This document shows, in pieces, positions 44,278 to 53,386 of a DNA stretch of 64,000 bases. A program made the position numbers and the translations under genes. Each line of letters starts with the position of its first letter. Positions within the stretch are counted from its first letter, which is position 1. Origin of the DNA: Nocardioides cynanchi (lineage in GTDB: Bacteria; Actinomycetota; Actinomycetes; Propionibacteriales; Nocardioidaceae); assembly GCF_008761635.1 (NCBI RefSeq), contig NZ_CP044344.1, forward strand, positions 558,001-622,000, read 5' to 3'. The notes under the pieces were generated by a model. The model did no database searches and was not told the origin of the DNA. It was given only the letters and a program-made list of their open reading frames with translations.

Positions 44278-45164
44278 GCCAGCCCGGCCGCGAGCACGGC
44301 GGTGACGTCCTCGTCACGGAACTCGTAGCCGGCGTCCACCAGGGCCTGGGGCACGGCGTTGCGCGAGCCGAGCAGCTCCGGGCTCATGTCGCCGGCACCC
44401 AGGCGGATCGCGAACGACGGAGCCGGGATCACCGTGGGCCGCCCGACCGCGCGCCCCAGCGCCTTGGTGAACTCGGCGTTGGTCGGCGTGATCGGGCAGC
44501 AGAGGTTGAAGGCGCCGGCGGCGTCGTCGTGCTCGGCGAGGTGTGCCACCGCACCGACCCAGTCGCGCAGGGAGATCATCGGGAAGTACTGCTCGCCACT
44601 GCCCAGCCTGCCTCCGAGGCCGAGCCGGAACTGGACGCGCAGAGCCTTCAGCGGCTGGCTCCGGGCGTCCATCACCGGCGCCGTGCGCAGCACGCAGACC
44701 CGGGCCCCGGCCGCCCGCGCGGGCGCGGCCGCGGCCTCCCACTCCCGGGTCACCTCCGTCAGCAAGGCGTGCCCTCGCGAGTCGGCGGTCTCCGGGAGCC
44801 GGTCGGCGCCCCGGTCGCCGTAGTAGCTGATGCCGTTGCCGGCCAGGAACGCCGCCGGGCGCTCGCTCGCCGCGATCGCCTCCGCCAGGGTCGAGGTGGA
44901 GCTGACCCGGCTCGCGCGCAGCTCGGTGGCCCACGTCTTCGAGTGCGGGTTGCCTGCGGTCGGTGCCCCGGCGAGGTTGACCACCACGTCGGCGGCCGCG
45001 ACGACCTCGGCGTCGACCTGACCGCTCGCGGGGTCCCACCGCGACTCGTCCGCGGCGCCCGGCGCCCGTCGTACCAGCTTGGTGACGGTGTGACCGCGAC
45101 CGGTCAGCTCGGAGACCAGGTGGCTCCCGAGGAACCCGGAGGCGCCGCCGACGACGACCCGCAT
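44265..45164 (-). CDS. TIGR01777-family NAD-dependent epimerase-like protein
   Basis: Short-chain dehydrogenase-like protein of 299 residues: Rossmann motif GGASGFLGSHLV at about 6-17, NLAGAPTAG, SSTSTLAEAI, GISYYGDRG (YGxRGxE pattern) and the C-terminal AVPQALVDAGYEFR of the TIGR01777 group. Members are next to sucB in mycobacteria and are related to the cell-division-linked SulA-like group, but the reaction is unknown. Its ATG overlaps the sucB stop by 1 bp, so it is co-transcribed with sucB. Confidence 0.88.
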   Translation of the reverse strand: MRVVVGGASGFLGSHLVSELTGRGHTVTKLVRRAPGAADESRWDPASGQVDAEVVAAADVVVNLAGAPTAGNPHSKTWATELRASRVSSTSTLAEAIAASERPAAFLAGNGISYYGDRGADRLPETADSRGHALLTEVTREWEAAAAPARAAGARVCVLRTAPVMDARSQPLKALRVQFRLGLGGRLGSGEQYFPMISLRDWVGAVAHLAEHDDAAGAFNLCCPITPTNAEFTKALGRAVGRPTVIPAPSFAIRLGAGDMSPELLGSRNAVPQALVDAGYEFRDEDVTAVLAAGLAQRS

Positions 45165-47119
45165 CAGACCTCGAACTGCCCGGCTTCGAGCCGGGCCTTC
45201 ACGTCGCTGAGGAAGCGGGCGGCGTCGGCCCCGTCGACCAGCCGGTGGTCGTAGGTCAGGGCGAGGTAGACCATCTGGCGTACGGCGATCGTCTCGCCGA
45301 GGTTGTCGTCGTCGATCACCACCGGCCGCTTCACCACCGCACCGGTGCCCAGGATGGCGACCTGCGGCATGTTGATGATCGGGGTGTCGAACAGCGCGCC
45401 CCGGCTGCCGGTGTTGGTCAGCGTGAACGTGCCGCCGGACAGCTCGTCCGGAGTGATCTTGTTGGTCCGGGTGCGCTCGGCGACGTCGGCGATCTTGCGC
45501 GCCAGGCCCGCGATCGAGAGGTCACCGGCCTCCTTGATCACCGGGGTGAGCAGTCCGCGCTCGGTGTCGACGGCGATCGCGAGGTTCTCCCGGTCGTAGT
45601 AGGTCACCTCGCCCGCCTCGGTGTCGATCGCGGCGTTCAGGCTCGGGTGCTGCTTGAGCGCGTCGACCGCAGCCTTGGCGAAGAACGGCATGAACGACAG
45701 CTTCACGCCCTCGCGCGCCGCGAAGTCGGCCTTCGCCGCGTCCCGCAAGCGCGAGATCGAGGTGACGTCGACCTCGACGACGGTGGTCAGCTGGGCGCTG
45801 GTCTGGAGCGACTCGACCATGCGCTTGGCGATCACCTTGCGGAGCCGCGACATCGGCTCGGTCTTGCCACGCAGCGGCGACGGCGCCGCGTCGGCGACTG
45901 CCGCCGGGGCGGACGCCGCCGGTGCCGCGGGAGCAGCGGGCTGGGCGGCGGCCGCGGCCGCCGCGGCCGGGCGGCTCGGCGTGGTGTCGGTGCCCTGCTT
46001 CGCAGCGGCGTCCAGGACGTCCTGCTTGCGAATCCGCCCACCGACGCCGGTGCCGACGAGGCCGGCCAGGTCGACGTCGTGCTGGGCCGCCATCTTGCGG
46101 ACCAGCGGAGTGACGTACGACGACGAGTCGCGAGTGTCGGACGCCGGGGCCGGCTCGGGCTCGGGTTCGGGCTGGGGCGCCGCTTCGGCGGCGGGCTGCT
46201 CGGGCTCCGTCGCGGCCTCCGACTCGGCGGCGGCCGGCTCGGCCTCCTGCGCCGGCTCGGCCTCCTGGGCGGGCTCGGACTCGGCCGCAGGCTCTGCCGC
46301 GGCCGCCGGTGCGGGCTGGTCATCGCCCGCGGAGGGCTCGTTCGTGGCGGCCTGGCCCGAGCCGATCACGGCCAGCTCGGCGCCGACCTCCACGGTCTCG
46401 TCCTCGTTGACCTTGATCTCCAGGAGCGTCCCGGCCGCCGGTGACGGGATCTCGGTGTCGACCTTGTCGGTCGAGACCTCCAGGAGCGACTCGTCCGCGG
46501 CGACCTGGTCGCCGACCTGCTTGAGCCAGCGGGTCACCGTGCCCTCGGTGACCGACTCCCCGAGCTCGGGCAGCCGCACCACCGTCTGCTCCCCGCCACC
46601 CGACGACGCAGCGGCCGGCTCCTCGGAGGGGGCCGCCTTCGCGGGGGCTTCCTCTGCGGCTGCCTCGTCGGCGGACGCCTGGTCCGGGGTGTCGGACTCC
46701 TCGGCCTCGGCGTGCGCGGCCTCGCGCTCGGCGTTCTCCTCCTCCAGAGGAGTGGCGCCGTCGTCCCCGCCGTCCTGGGCAGGGGCCTCGTCCGCGGGAG
46801 CCGCCTCCGCGGCCGGCTCCTCCTCGGCCGCGGCCTGCTCCGGCTCGGCCGGGGCTGGATCCTGACCTCCGGACGACTCCTCGGACGCGCCGATCACGGC
46901 GAGCACCGCGCCGACCTCGACCGTGTCGTCCTCGTTCGCCTTGATCTCCAGCAGGGTGCCGGCGACCGGCGAGGGGATCTCGGTGTCGACCTTGTCGGTC
47001 GAGACCTCCAGGAGCGGCTCGTCGACCGCCACCTCGTCGCCGACCTGCTTCAACCAGCGCGTGACGGTGCCCTCGGTGACGGATTCGCCGAGCTCGGGGA
47101 GGGTGACTTCGGTAGCCAT
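45164..47119 (-). CDS. sucB: E2 dihydrolipoamide acyltransferase with two lipoyl domains
   Basis: Acyltransferase core of 2-oxo acid dehydrogenase complexes; in actinobacteria this protein can serve both pyruvate and 2-oxoglutarate dehydrogenase. The 651 residues contain two lipoyl domains (about 2-78 and 180-256), each with [12 protein letters not shown] carrying the lipoylated lysine, separated by long alanine/proline/glutamate-rich linkers. A peripheral-subunit-binding domain follows ([35 protein letters not shown]) and the catalytic domain ends in [14 protein letters not shown] with the catalytic histidine. It precedes the epimerase gene and follows lpdA by 59 bp. Confidence 0.95.
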   Translation of the reverse strand: MATEVTLPELGESVTEGTVTRWLKQVGDEVAVDEPLLEVSTDKVDTEIPSPVAGTLLEIKANEDDTVEVGAVLAVIGASEESSGGQDPAPAEPEQAAAEEEPAAEAAPADEAPAQDGGDDGATPLEEENAEREAAHAEAEESDTPDQASADEAAAEEAPAKAAPSEEPAAASSGGGEQTVVRLPELGESVTEGTVTRWLKQVGDQVAADESLLEVSTDKVDTEIPSPAAGTLLEIKVNEDETVEVGAELAVIGSGQAATNEPSAGDDQPAPAAAAEPAAESEPAQEAEPAQEAEPAAAESEAATEPEQPAAEAAPQPEPEPEPAPASDTRDSSSYVTPLVRKMAAQHDVDLAGLVGTGVGGRIRKQDVLDAAAKQGTDTTPSRPAAAAAAAAQPAAPAAPAASAPAAVADAAPSPLRGKTEPMSRLRKVIAKRMVESLQTSAQLTTVVEVDVTSISRLRDAAKADFAAREGVKLSFMPFFAKAAVDALKQHPSLNAAIDTEAGEVTYYDRENLAIAVDTERGLLTPVIKEAGDLSIAGLARKIADVAERTRTNKITPDELSGGTFTLTNTGSRGALFDTPIINMPQVAILGTGAVVKRPVVIDDDNLGETIAVRQMVYLALTYDHRLVDGADAARFLSDVKARLEAGQFEV

Positions 47120-47178
47120 GTGGGGATCGCTCTTCCTTGTCGTCGTCGGGGGCTGTCGTCAGTGTTCAGGTCGGGTGG

Positions 47179-48552
47179 TCAGGAGTGCGCGTGGAGGGGC
47201 TTGCCGGCCAGGGCCAGGTGGGCCTCGCCGAGCGCCTCGTTCTGGGTGGGGTGGGCGTGCACCAGCGGCGCGACGTCCTCGGCGTGGGCCTCCCAGTTGT
47301 AGATCAGCTGGGCCTCGCCGATCAGCTCGCCGACCCGGTCGCCGACCAGGTGCACGCCGACCACCGGTCCGTCGGGGCGCCGGACCAGCTTCACGAAGCC
47401 CTGGGTGCCCAGGATCTGGCTCTTGCCGTTGCCGCCGAGGTCGTAGGTGAGGGTCTCGACCTCGCCGTAGGCCTCGCGGGCGGCGTCCTCGTTCAGCCCG
47501 ACCGACGCGATCTCGGGATGGCTGTAGGTGACCCGCGGGATCCCGGTCTCGTCGATCACCGCGGGCGCGAGGCCGGCGATGTCCTCGGCCACGAAGATGC
47601 CCTGCGCGAAGCCGCGGTGGGCCAGCTGGAGGCCCGGCACGATGTCGCCGACGGCGTACACACCCTCGAGGTTGGTGCGGCAGCGCTCGTCGGTGAGCAC
47701 GAACCCGCGCTCCATCGCCACGCCCTGCTCGTCGTACCCAAGCCCGTCGGTGGACGGGCCGCGGCCGACGGCCACCAGCAGCAGCTCGGCCTCGATCACG
47801 TCACCACCTTCGACGGTCAGCGCGATGCCGTCGTCGGTGACCTTCAGGCTCTGGTACGGCGTACCGGTGCGGACCTGGATCTTGCGCTTGCGGAAGGCGC
47901 GTTCCAGGGCCTTGGACGAGGCTTCGTCCTCGGCAGCGACCAGCCGGGGGAGGGCCTCGACGATGGTGACCTCGGCGCCGAAACTGGCCCAGACGCTGGC
48001 GAACTCGCAGCCGATCACCCCGCCGCCGAGCACGACCACCGACGCGGGCACCCGGTCGAGCCGCAGCGCGTGCTCGGAGGTGAGCACCCGCTCGCCGTCG
48101 ACGTCGAGGCCGGGCAGGCTCCTGCTGTAGGAGCCGGACGCCAGCACCACGTGCCGGCCGGTGTACGTCGTCCCGCCGACCGTGACCTGCTTCGGCCCGC
48201 TCAGGCGGCCCTCACCCTCGATCACGGTGATCCCGCGGCCCCTGATCAGACCGCTGAGCCCCTTGAAGAGCCGGGAGACGACCTTGTCCTTGTAGGCGTT
48301 GACGCCCGGCATGTCGATGCCCTCGAGGGTCGCCTGCACCCCGAACTGGGCGGAGTCGCGGGCCAGGTCGGCGACCTCGGCCGCGTGCAGCAGCGCCTTG
48401 GTCGGGATGCAGCCCACGTGGAGGCAGGTGCCGCCGAGGTTGCCCTTCTCGACCAGGGCCACCGAGAGGCCGAGCTGGGCGGCTCGCAGCGCACAGGCAT
48501 AACCGCCCGATCCCGCCCCGAGAACGAGTACGTCGAACTCTCCTTCGGTCAC
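47179..48552 (-). CDS. lpdA: dihydrolipoyl dehydrogenase (E3)
   Basis: Flavoenzyme that reoxidises the dihydrolipoyl groups of the E2 protein encoded next to it, passing electrons to NAD. The 457 residues have the FAD motif VLGAGSGGYACALRAAQLG, the redox disulfide GGTCLHVGCIPTKALLH, the NAD motif VVVLGGGVIGCEFASVW, the second FAD motif GVYAVGDIVPGLQLAHRG and the active-site HAHPTQNEALGEAH. It is upstream of sucB in the same direction, so the two may share a transcript. Confidence 0.96.
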   Translation of the reverse strand: MTEGEFDVLVLGAGSGGYACALRAAQLGLSVALVEKGNLGGTCLHVGCIPTKALLHAAEVADLARDSAQFGVQATLEGIDMPGVNAYKDKVVSRLFKGLSGLIRGRGITVIEGEGRLSGPKQVTVGGTTYTGRHVVLASGSYSRSLPGLDVDGERVLTSEHALRLDRVPASVVVLGGGVIGCEFASVWASFGAEVTIVEALPRLVAAEDEASSKALERAFRKRKIQVRTGTPYQSLKVTDDGIALTVEGGDVIEAELLLVAVGRGPSTDGLGYDEQGVAMERGFVLTDERCRTNLEGVYAVGDIVPGLQLAHRGFAQGIFVAEDIAGLAPAVIDETGIPRVTYSHPEIASVGLNEDAAREAYGEVETLTYDLGGNGKSQILGTQGFVKLVRRPDGPVVGVHLVGDRVGELIGEAQLIYNWEAHAEDVAPLVHAHPTQNEALGEAHLALAGKPLHAHS

Positions 48553-48632
48553 TTTCCCATCCTTGCACTCTTTGCTCGACGCCTCGCAAGCAGATCCCGC
48601 GGTCCCTTCCGGGTTGTTGGCACACTGGTGTC

Positions 48633-49001
48633 GTGAGGTTCTTCGGACGCAGTGGTCGCGGGACGCGCTTTCGCCGTCCCCAGGGGGACACCGCGCGCAC
48701 CGGCTCGACCCGGGTCCGCGCGTCGAGCGGGGAGGACGAGGCGCATCTGGCCGACTTCGTGTCCACGCGCGAGGGCGTCGAGGGGTGGGTCGAGCCGAGG
48801 ACCGCGGTCAGCGACGTCACCCTGCTGCTGGTCGCCTGGGACGGCGAGTACACGCGGCGGCGGGTCCCGTCGGCGGACTGGGCCTACCGCTTCTGCCAGA
48901 GCCGCGGGATCCGTGCCTACGAGGCCGGGGTGGTCGGCATCCCGCAGCGGATGCGCGACTACATCACGCTGCAGAAGAAGCGTCAGAACCGCTCGCAGTG
49001 A
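48633..49001 (+). CDS. conserved actinobacterial protein, unknown function
   Basis: Protein of 122 residues from a GTG that lies 6 nt after a CACACT box. An arginine-rich N-terminus (FGRSGRGTRFRRPQG) is followed by DFVSTREGVEGWVEPRTAVSDVTLLLVAWDGEYTRRRVPSADW and SRGIRAYEAGVVGIPQRMRDYI. The compact folded part looks conserved but I do not recognise a functional family. Its last 38 bp overlap the end of the convergent aminopeptidase gene. It is divergent from lpdA. Confidence 0.75.
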   Translation: MRFFGRSGRGTRFRRPQGDTARTGSTRVRASSGEDEAHLADFVSTREGVEGWVEPRTAVSDVTLLLVAWDGEYTRRRVPSADWAYRFCQSRGIRAYEAGVVGIPQRMRDYITLQKKRQNRSQ

Positions 49002-50511
49002 CCGGGCCGTCGGTCGTCGCAGGCGAGGCCAGCCCCCGGGCGTAGTCCACGAGGGTGGTCAGCCCGAAGCCGGTGCCGCCTCCGGTCAGGTGGCCGGCGG
49101 CGGACCCGGAGTTGAAGCCCGGGCCGGCGATGTCGAGGTGCGCCCACGGGACGCCGTCGGTGAACTCGCGCAGGAAGCCCGCCGCGAGCAGGCCGCCGCC
49201 CCACCGGGTCCAGTCGTGCTGGGCGAGGTCCGCGATCTTGCTGCCGTGCACCCGTTCGACGATGTCGGCCGGGATCGGCATCGGCCAGTGCTTCTCGCCG
49301 GACTCCTGACCGGCCTCGATCAAGGAGGCGACGACGGCGTCGTCGCCGAAGGCGGCACCCACCTTGGTGCCGAGAGCCATCACCATGTGCCCGGTCAGGG
49401 TGGCCACGTCGATGATCACGTCGGGCTCCTGCTCGACCGCGCGCTGGAGACCGTCGGCGAGCACGAGCCGGCCCTCGGCGTCGGTGTTGAGCACCTCGAC
49501 GGTGCGCCCGCCGTAGATCGTCAGCACGTCGCCGGGTCGCATCGCACTGCCGGAGACCATGTTCTCGGCCAGGCAGGCGAACGCGGAGACCTTCACCGGC
49601 AGCCCGAGCGCGGCGATCGCGAGCGTGGCCTGGGTGACCGCGGCAGCACCGGCCATGTCGCACTTCATGGTCTCCATGCCGTTGCCGGGCTTGATGGTCA
49701 GCCCGCCGGAGTCGAAGGTGATCCCCTTGCCGACCAGCGCGATGTGGGCGACCGGCTTGCCGGGGGAGTAGCTCAGCTCCACCAGGCGCGGCGGTGCGCT
49801 CGAGCCGCCCCCGACGCCGAGCAGGCCGCCGCAGCCGAGCTCGGCGAGCTCGGCCTCGTCGTGCACCGTCACCTTGACCTTGGTGCCCTTCGCCGCCTTC
49901 ACGATCTCGCCCGCGAGCAGCGACGGCGTCAGGTCGGCAGCCGGCGTGTTCACCCAGTCGCGGGTGACCGCGACAGCCGACGCGACCACCTGCGCCTCCT
50001 CGAACGCCGCAACGGCCTCCTGGCGCCGGGCGATCGGGCAGAGCACGGTCACGGTCCCGGCCTGCGCGTCCGGGGTCGTGGAGAGGTAGCGCCCGAACGT
50101 GTAGCCGCCGAGCAGGTAGCCCTCGGTGACGTTGCGGATCAGCGCGGCGTCGCCGGCCGGCAGGGCCAGGGCCACCGACGCGGCGTTCGCGGTGGACCGG
50201 GCCGCGACCCCGGCCGCACGTCGTACGGCGAGCAGCGTGGCCGCGCGGTCGTCGGTCGCCGGGCCCATCCCGACCAGCACCAGCAACGGGCTGGCGAGCT
50301 TGCCGCCCGTCGGGATCCGGGCCACGTCGCCCGGCTTGCCCGAGAAGCCGAGGGTGCTCAGGAGCGGGCGGAGGGATCGGCCGAACGCGGCGGCGACGTC
50401 CTCGCCGCCGTCGGCGACGACCACGCCCTTCGGTGTCTTCACCACGCCGACGACGACGGCGTCAGCCCGGGTCTTGGCCGGGCTCGCGCCACGGAGGTGG
50501 TAGGAGGTCAC
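48964..50511 (-). CDS. pepA: leucyl aminopeptidase (M17)
   Basis: Cytosolic metallo-aminopeptidase of 515 residues. The M17 catalytic domain has VGKGITFDSGGLTIKPG with the lysine and aspartate ligands, MKCDMAGAAAVTQATLAIA and the signature NTDAEGRLVLADGLQ, and an N-terminal macro-like domain. A substitution-prone first part (VTSYHLRGAS...) marks the GTG start at 50511. In mycobacteria the equivalent (pepB) is in the same neighbourhood. Involved in peptide turnover and possibly glutathione-like thiol breakdown. Confidence 0.95.
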   Translation of the reverse strand: MTSYHLRGASPAKTRADAVVVGVVKTPKGVVVADGGEDVAAAFGRSLRPLLSTLGFSGKPGDVARIPTGGKLASPLLVLVGMGPATDDRAATLLAVRRAAGVAARSTANAASVALALPAGDAALIRNVTEGYLLGGYTFGRYLSTTPDAQAGTVTVLCPIARRQEAVAAFEEAQVVASAVAVTRDWVNTPAADLTPSLLAGEIVKAAKGTKVKVTVHDEAELAELGCGGLLGVGGGSSAPPRLVELSYSPGKPVAHIALVGKGITFDSGGLTIKPGNGMETMKCDMAGAAAVTQATLAIAALGLPVKVSAFACLAENMVSGSAMRPGDVLTIYGGRTVEVLNTDAEGRLVLADGLQRAVEQEPDVIIDVATLTGHMVMALGTKVGAAFGDDAVVASLIEAGQESGEKHWPMPIPADIVERVHGSKIADLAQHDWTRWGGGLLAAGFLREFTDGVPWAHLDIAGPGFNSGSAAGHLTGGGTGFGLTTLVDYARGLASPATTDGPVTASGSDASSAA

Positions 50512-50567
50512 CGGGGCAGGATAGCCATGGGGGTGCGTCGTCCCGGCGGCTGGCGCACGCGCCGGTG

Positions 50568-50573
50568 TAGGTT
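50568..50573 (+). promoter_or_regulatory. -10 box, leaderless start of gcvT
   Basis: TAGGTT, 7-nt spacer, then ATG. No glycine riboswitch can fit between this promoter and the start codon. Confidence 0.55.
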
Positions 50574-50580
50574 CGCGGAC

Positions 50581-51705
50581 ATGGCCGACGAGACCAGCGC
50601 GGGAGCGCCGCTCCTGCAGTCGCCGTTGCACGACCGCCACGTCGCGCTCGGAGCCAAGCTCGCGGAGTTCGGCGGCTGGTCGATGCCGCTGGAGTACCCC
50701 ACCGGGGTCGTCGCCGAGCACACCGCGGTCCGCGAGGCGGTCGGCGTCTTCGACGTCAGCCACCTCGGGAAGGTGATGGTCACCGGCCCCGGCGCCGCGG
50801 CCTACGTCGACGCGACGCTGAGCAACGACCTCGGCAGGATCCGGCCGGGCAAGGCGCAGTACACCCTGTGCTGCGATGACGCGACCGGCGGCATCGTCGA
50901 CGACCTGATCGCCTACTTACACGACGACGAGCACGTGCTGCTGGTGCCCAACGCGGCCAACTCCGCCGAAGTGTGCCGACGGCTCTCGGCCGGCCCGCCC
51001 GAGGGCGTGAAGATCCTCGACCACCACACGCAGTACGCCGTGCTGGCGGTACAGGGCACGAAGTCCGACGAGGTCCTCGAGGCGATCGGCTTCCCGACCG
51101 GCCACGAGTACATGTCGTTCGTCGAGGCCGAGTTCCAGGACACCGGCGTCGTGGTCTGCCGGACCGGCTACACGGGGGAGCGGGGCTACGAGCTGATCGC
51201 CCTCAACGAGGTGGCCGGCGCGCTGTGGGACGCCCTGCTCGCGGCGGGCGCGCCGCTCGGGATGCTGCCCTGCGGTCTCGGCGCCCGCGACACCCTGCGC
51301 ACCGAGATGGGCTACCCGCTGCACGGGCAGGACATCACCATCGACGTGACGCCCAACCAGGCCAACCTCGGCTGGGCGGTCGGCTGGAAGAAGGACGCGT
51401 TCTGGGGTCGCGCGCCGCTGATGGCGGAGAAGGAGGCGGGGCCAGTGCGCCGGCTGCGCGGCCTGGTCGCGCTGGAGCGCGGCATCCCGCGGCCAGGCAT
51501 GAGTGTCAGCCTGTCGCCCGACGTGCCCCTGTGCGAGATCACCTCCGGCACCTTCTCGCCGACTCTGCGCAAGGGGATCGGGATGGCGCTGGTGCCGACC
51601 TTCGTCGACGCCGAGGCCGAGCTCGGCGTGCAGATCCGCACTCGCCGCGAGATCTTCGCCTCGACCAGGCTGCCGTTCGTCGACACCTCGGTCCGGGAGT
51701 CCTGA
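50581..51705 (+). CDS. gcvT: glycine cleavage system T-protein (aminomethyltransferase)
   Basis: Transfers the methylene carbon from the lipoyl-bound aminomethyl group to tetrahydrofolate in glycine breakdown. The 374 residues have the family segments MPLEYPTGVVAEHTAVREAVGVFDVSHLGKV, GGIVDDLIAY, the folate-binding aspartate in that region, CRTGYTGERGYELIA, GLGARDTLRTEMGYPLHGQDI and CEITSGTFSPTLRKGIGMALV. The other glycine cleavage proteins are not in the window. The ATG is fixed by a -10 box at leaderless spacing. Confidence 0.96.
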   Translation: MADETSAGAPLLQSPLHDRHVALGAKLAEFGGWSMPLEYPTGVVAEHTAVREAVGVFDVSHLGKVMVTGPGAAAYVDATLSNDLGRIRPGKAQYTLCCDDATGGIVDDLIAYLHDDEHVLLVPNAANSAEVCRRLSAGPPEGVKILDHHTQYAVLAVQGTKSDEVLEAIGFPTGHEYMSFVEAEFQDTGVVVCRTGYTGERGYELIALNEVAGALWDALLAAGAPLGMLPCGLGARDTLRTEMGYPLHGQDITIDVTPNQANLGWAVGWKKDAFWGRAPLMAEKEAGPVRRLRGLVALERGIPRPGMSVSLSPDVPLCEITSGTFSPTLRKGIGMALVPTFVDAEAELGVQIRTRREIFASTRLPFVDTSVRES

Positions 51706-51963
51706 ATGAACCTCCCCGAGCAGCCGGCCACCTTCCGCCCGCCCGCGGCCGCCGAGCGACCCTGGTGGTGGCGCCTCCACGACGACTCGGGCGGGGTGGC
51801 GCGGGTGCCCGAGGAGTACTCCGACCAACGCTTCGCCTCCCAGGCCGACGCCGAGTCGTGGGTCGGCGAGATCTGGACCGAGCTCTCGGCCGCCGGCGTC
51901 GCGTCGGTGACGCTGGTCGAGCACGACCGCGACGTCTACGGGCCGATGTCCCTGACGGCGTGA
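51706..51963 (+). CDS. small conserved protein
   Basis: Protein of 85 residues starting directly after the gcvT stop, so it is co-transcribed with gcvT. It contains RPWWWRLHDDSGGVARVPEEYSDQRFASQADAESWVGEIWTEL and ends SVTLVEHDRDVYGPMSLT. The pattern (aromatic cluster, short helix, last strands) is seen in other small actinobacterial proteins of unknown function. Its stop overlaps the next gene's GTG. Confidence 0.65.
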   Translation: MNLPEQPATFRPPAAAERPWWWRLHDDSGGVARVPEEYSDQRFASQADAESWVGEIWTELSAAGVASVTLVEHDRDVYGPMSLTA

Positions 51964-52814
51964 CTGCTGCATCCCTGCCCGCTCCGGCGGATGCCGTCTG
52001 TACGACGTTCCTCGCGGCCGTGCCCCGCGGCCTCGTGACCGGCCTCTACGTGCACGGCGGCATCGGCTTCGGCGAGTGGGTCGAGGGGCACAGCGACGTC
52101 GACTTCGTCGCGACCCTGGCGGTTCGCCCGGGTCCGGTCGAGCGCGCTGCCCTGGCCCGCGCCCACCGGGTGGTGGCCGAGCGGCACGGTGGTGCGCCGT
52201 ACCTCGACGGGCCGCACCTGCTGGCCTCCGACCTGTCCTCGCCACCGGACGAGTGCCCCGATGTGCCCACGGTGTTCGAGCACGACTTCGTCGACCACGG
52301 TCGCTTCGAGCTCGGGCCGGTGGCCTGGCACGAGCTGGCCCGGCACGGCGTCACCGTCGCCGGGCCGACGCTGGACACCCTGGAGATCTGGACCGACGAC
52401 GCCGCCCTGCGGGCCCACACCGTCGACAACCTCGACACCTACTGGCGCGGGCAGGCGGCCTACTGCGCGGGCAACCCCGACGGTGCCGCCTCGGACTTCG
52501 CCTGCGAGTGGGTCGTGCCCGGCGTCGCCCGGCTGCACCACCTCCTGGTCACCGGCGAGCAGACCGCCAAGTCGCTCGCCGCCCGCTGGGGGCTCGGGTT
52601 CTACCCCGAGCGGTGGCACCGCGTCCTGCGCGAGTCGCTGCGGGTGCGCGAGGGCGTGGGCGAGCCGGAGTACGACGACCTGTCCGACCGGGGAGCCGAC
52701 GTCGCCGCCTTCGTGGCCTACGTCGTGGACGCCGGCGTCAGCTCGCCGACCGGCACCTCCACGCCGACCCGGTTGCCCAGCGGGGCGAGCGGGCAGGCCC
52801 AGTCGGGGTCGTAG
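51960..52814 (+). CDS. aminoglycoside nucleotidyltransferase-like protein
   Basis: Protein of 284 residues with an N-terminal nucleotidyltransferase domain: GLYVHGGIGFGEWVEGHSDVDFVATLA contains the GxSDxD metal motif (SDVDF at about 43-47). The C-terminal helical half (VDNLDTYWRGQAAYCAG, VPGVARLHHLLVTGEQTAKSLAARWGL, EPEYDDL) resembles ANT(3'')/AadA-like enzymes and DUF4111-containing relatives, which adenylylate aminoglycosides or other small molecules. Resistance cannot be inferred. GTG overlaps the upstream stop. Its last 97 bp overlap the convergent DUF1684 gene. Confidence 0.8.
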   Translation: MTAASLPAPADAVCTTFLAAVPRGLVTGLYVHGGIGFGEWVEGHSDVDFVATLAVRPGPVERAALARAHRVVAERHGGAPYLDGPHLLASDLSSPPDECPDVPTVFEHDFVDHGRFELGPVAWHELARHGVTVAGPTLDTLEIWTDDAALRAHTVDNLDTYWRGQAAYCAGNPDGAASDFACEWVVPGVARLHHLLVTGEQTAKSLAARWGLGFYPERWHRVLRESLRVREGVGEPEYDDLSDRGADVAAFVAYVVDAGVSSPTGTSTPTRLPSGASGQAQSGS

Positions 52815-53323
52815 GCGCAGGACGGGTTGTAGGAGAAGTTGAGGTCGATCACCCAGAGCTCCCCCTCGCGGCCGAGGTCGGCGCCCTTGACCGTGTCGAG
52901 CACGTAGCGCCCGGCACCGTACGTCGTCGTACCGGCGGTGGCGTCGCGCAGCGGCACGAAGACCCCGTTCCCGTAGGAGCCCAGCCACCAGACGTCGAGC
53001 CCGCCGACCAGCGGGATCTCGAAGCGGCCGGCGCGCCGGAACGGCACCTCCCCGTCGCTGCCGGTGGTCGGCCGCCACTCCTCGGGTTCGGCCGGCTGCA
53101 TCTCCAGCACGAACCGGTAGGCAGGGTCGTACGGCGCGTGGCGCAGCGACTGACCGGGCTGCCGCGCCGACGCCGGATGGGTGTCGAACAGCTCGGTCCG
53201 GGCCTCGACCCACGTCTCGTGGGCGCTGGCGGGGTCCGGCTCGGCCCGCACCGCGTCGTACAACGCGTGCACCTCGCGACGCCACGACGCGACGTGCTGC
53301 GACCAGGTCAGGAGGTCCGTCAT
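52718..53323 (-). CDS. DUF1684-family protein
   Basis: Cytosolic protein of 201 residues. The DUF1684 landmarks are LRHAPYDPAYRFVLEM, LVGGLDVWWLGSYGNGVFVPLRDATAG and the C-terminal YVLDTVKGADLGREGELWVIDLNFSYNPSCAYDPDWACPLAP with its conserved NFSYNPSCAY. Function unknown, structures suggest a hydrolase-like metal site. The ATG at 53323 follows AGGAGG-like GGACCTCC only in the complement; the start is supported by where family similarity begins. Overlaps the nucleotidyltransferase gene by 97 bp at the 3' end, divergent from the sulfotransferase. Confidence 0.82.
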   Translation of the reverse strand: MTDLLTWSQHVASWRREVHALYDAVRAEPDPASAHETWVEARTELFDTHPASARQPGQSLRHAPYDPAYRFVLEMQPAEPEEWRPTTGSDGEVPFRRAGRFEIPLVGGLDVWWLGSYGNGVFVPLRDATAGTTTYGAGRYVLDTVKGADLGREGELWVIDLNFSYNPSCAYDPDWACPLAPLGNRVGVEVPVGELTPASTT

Positions 53324-53373
53324 GGTCCCAGCATGCCCGCTCCGAGGGGGATCCCCATTGTCATGTAAGACGA

Positions 53374-53379
53374 TATACT
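53374..53379 (+). promoter_or_regulatory. -10 box, leaderless start of the sulfotransferase gene
   Basis: TATACT, 7-nt spacer, then ATG. The surrounding 40 bp are strikingly AT-rich for this genome. Confidence 0.65.
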
Positions 53380-53386
53380 TTGAGAC

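Noticed and set aside
50521..50580. Glycine riboswitch before gcvT
   Set aside because: The -10 box lies 7 nt before the ATG, leaving no room for a leader, and no riboswitch motif was found.
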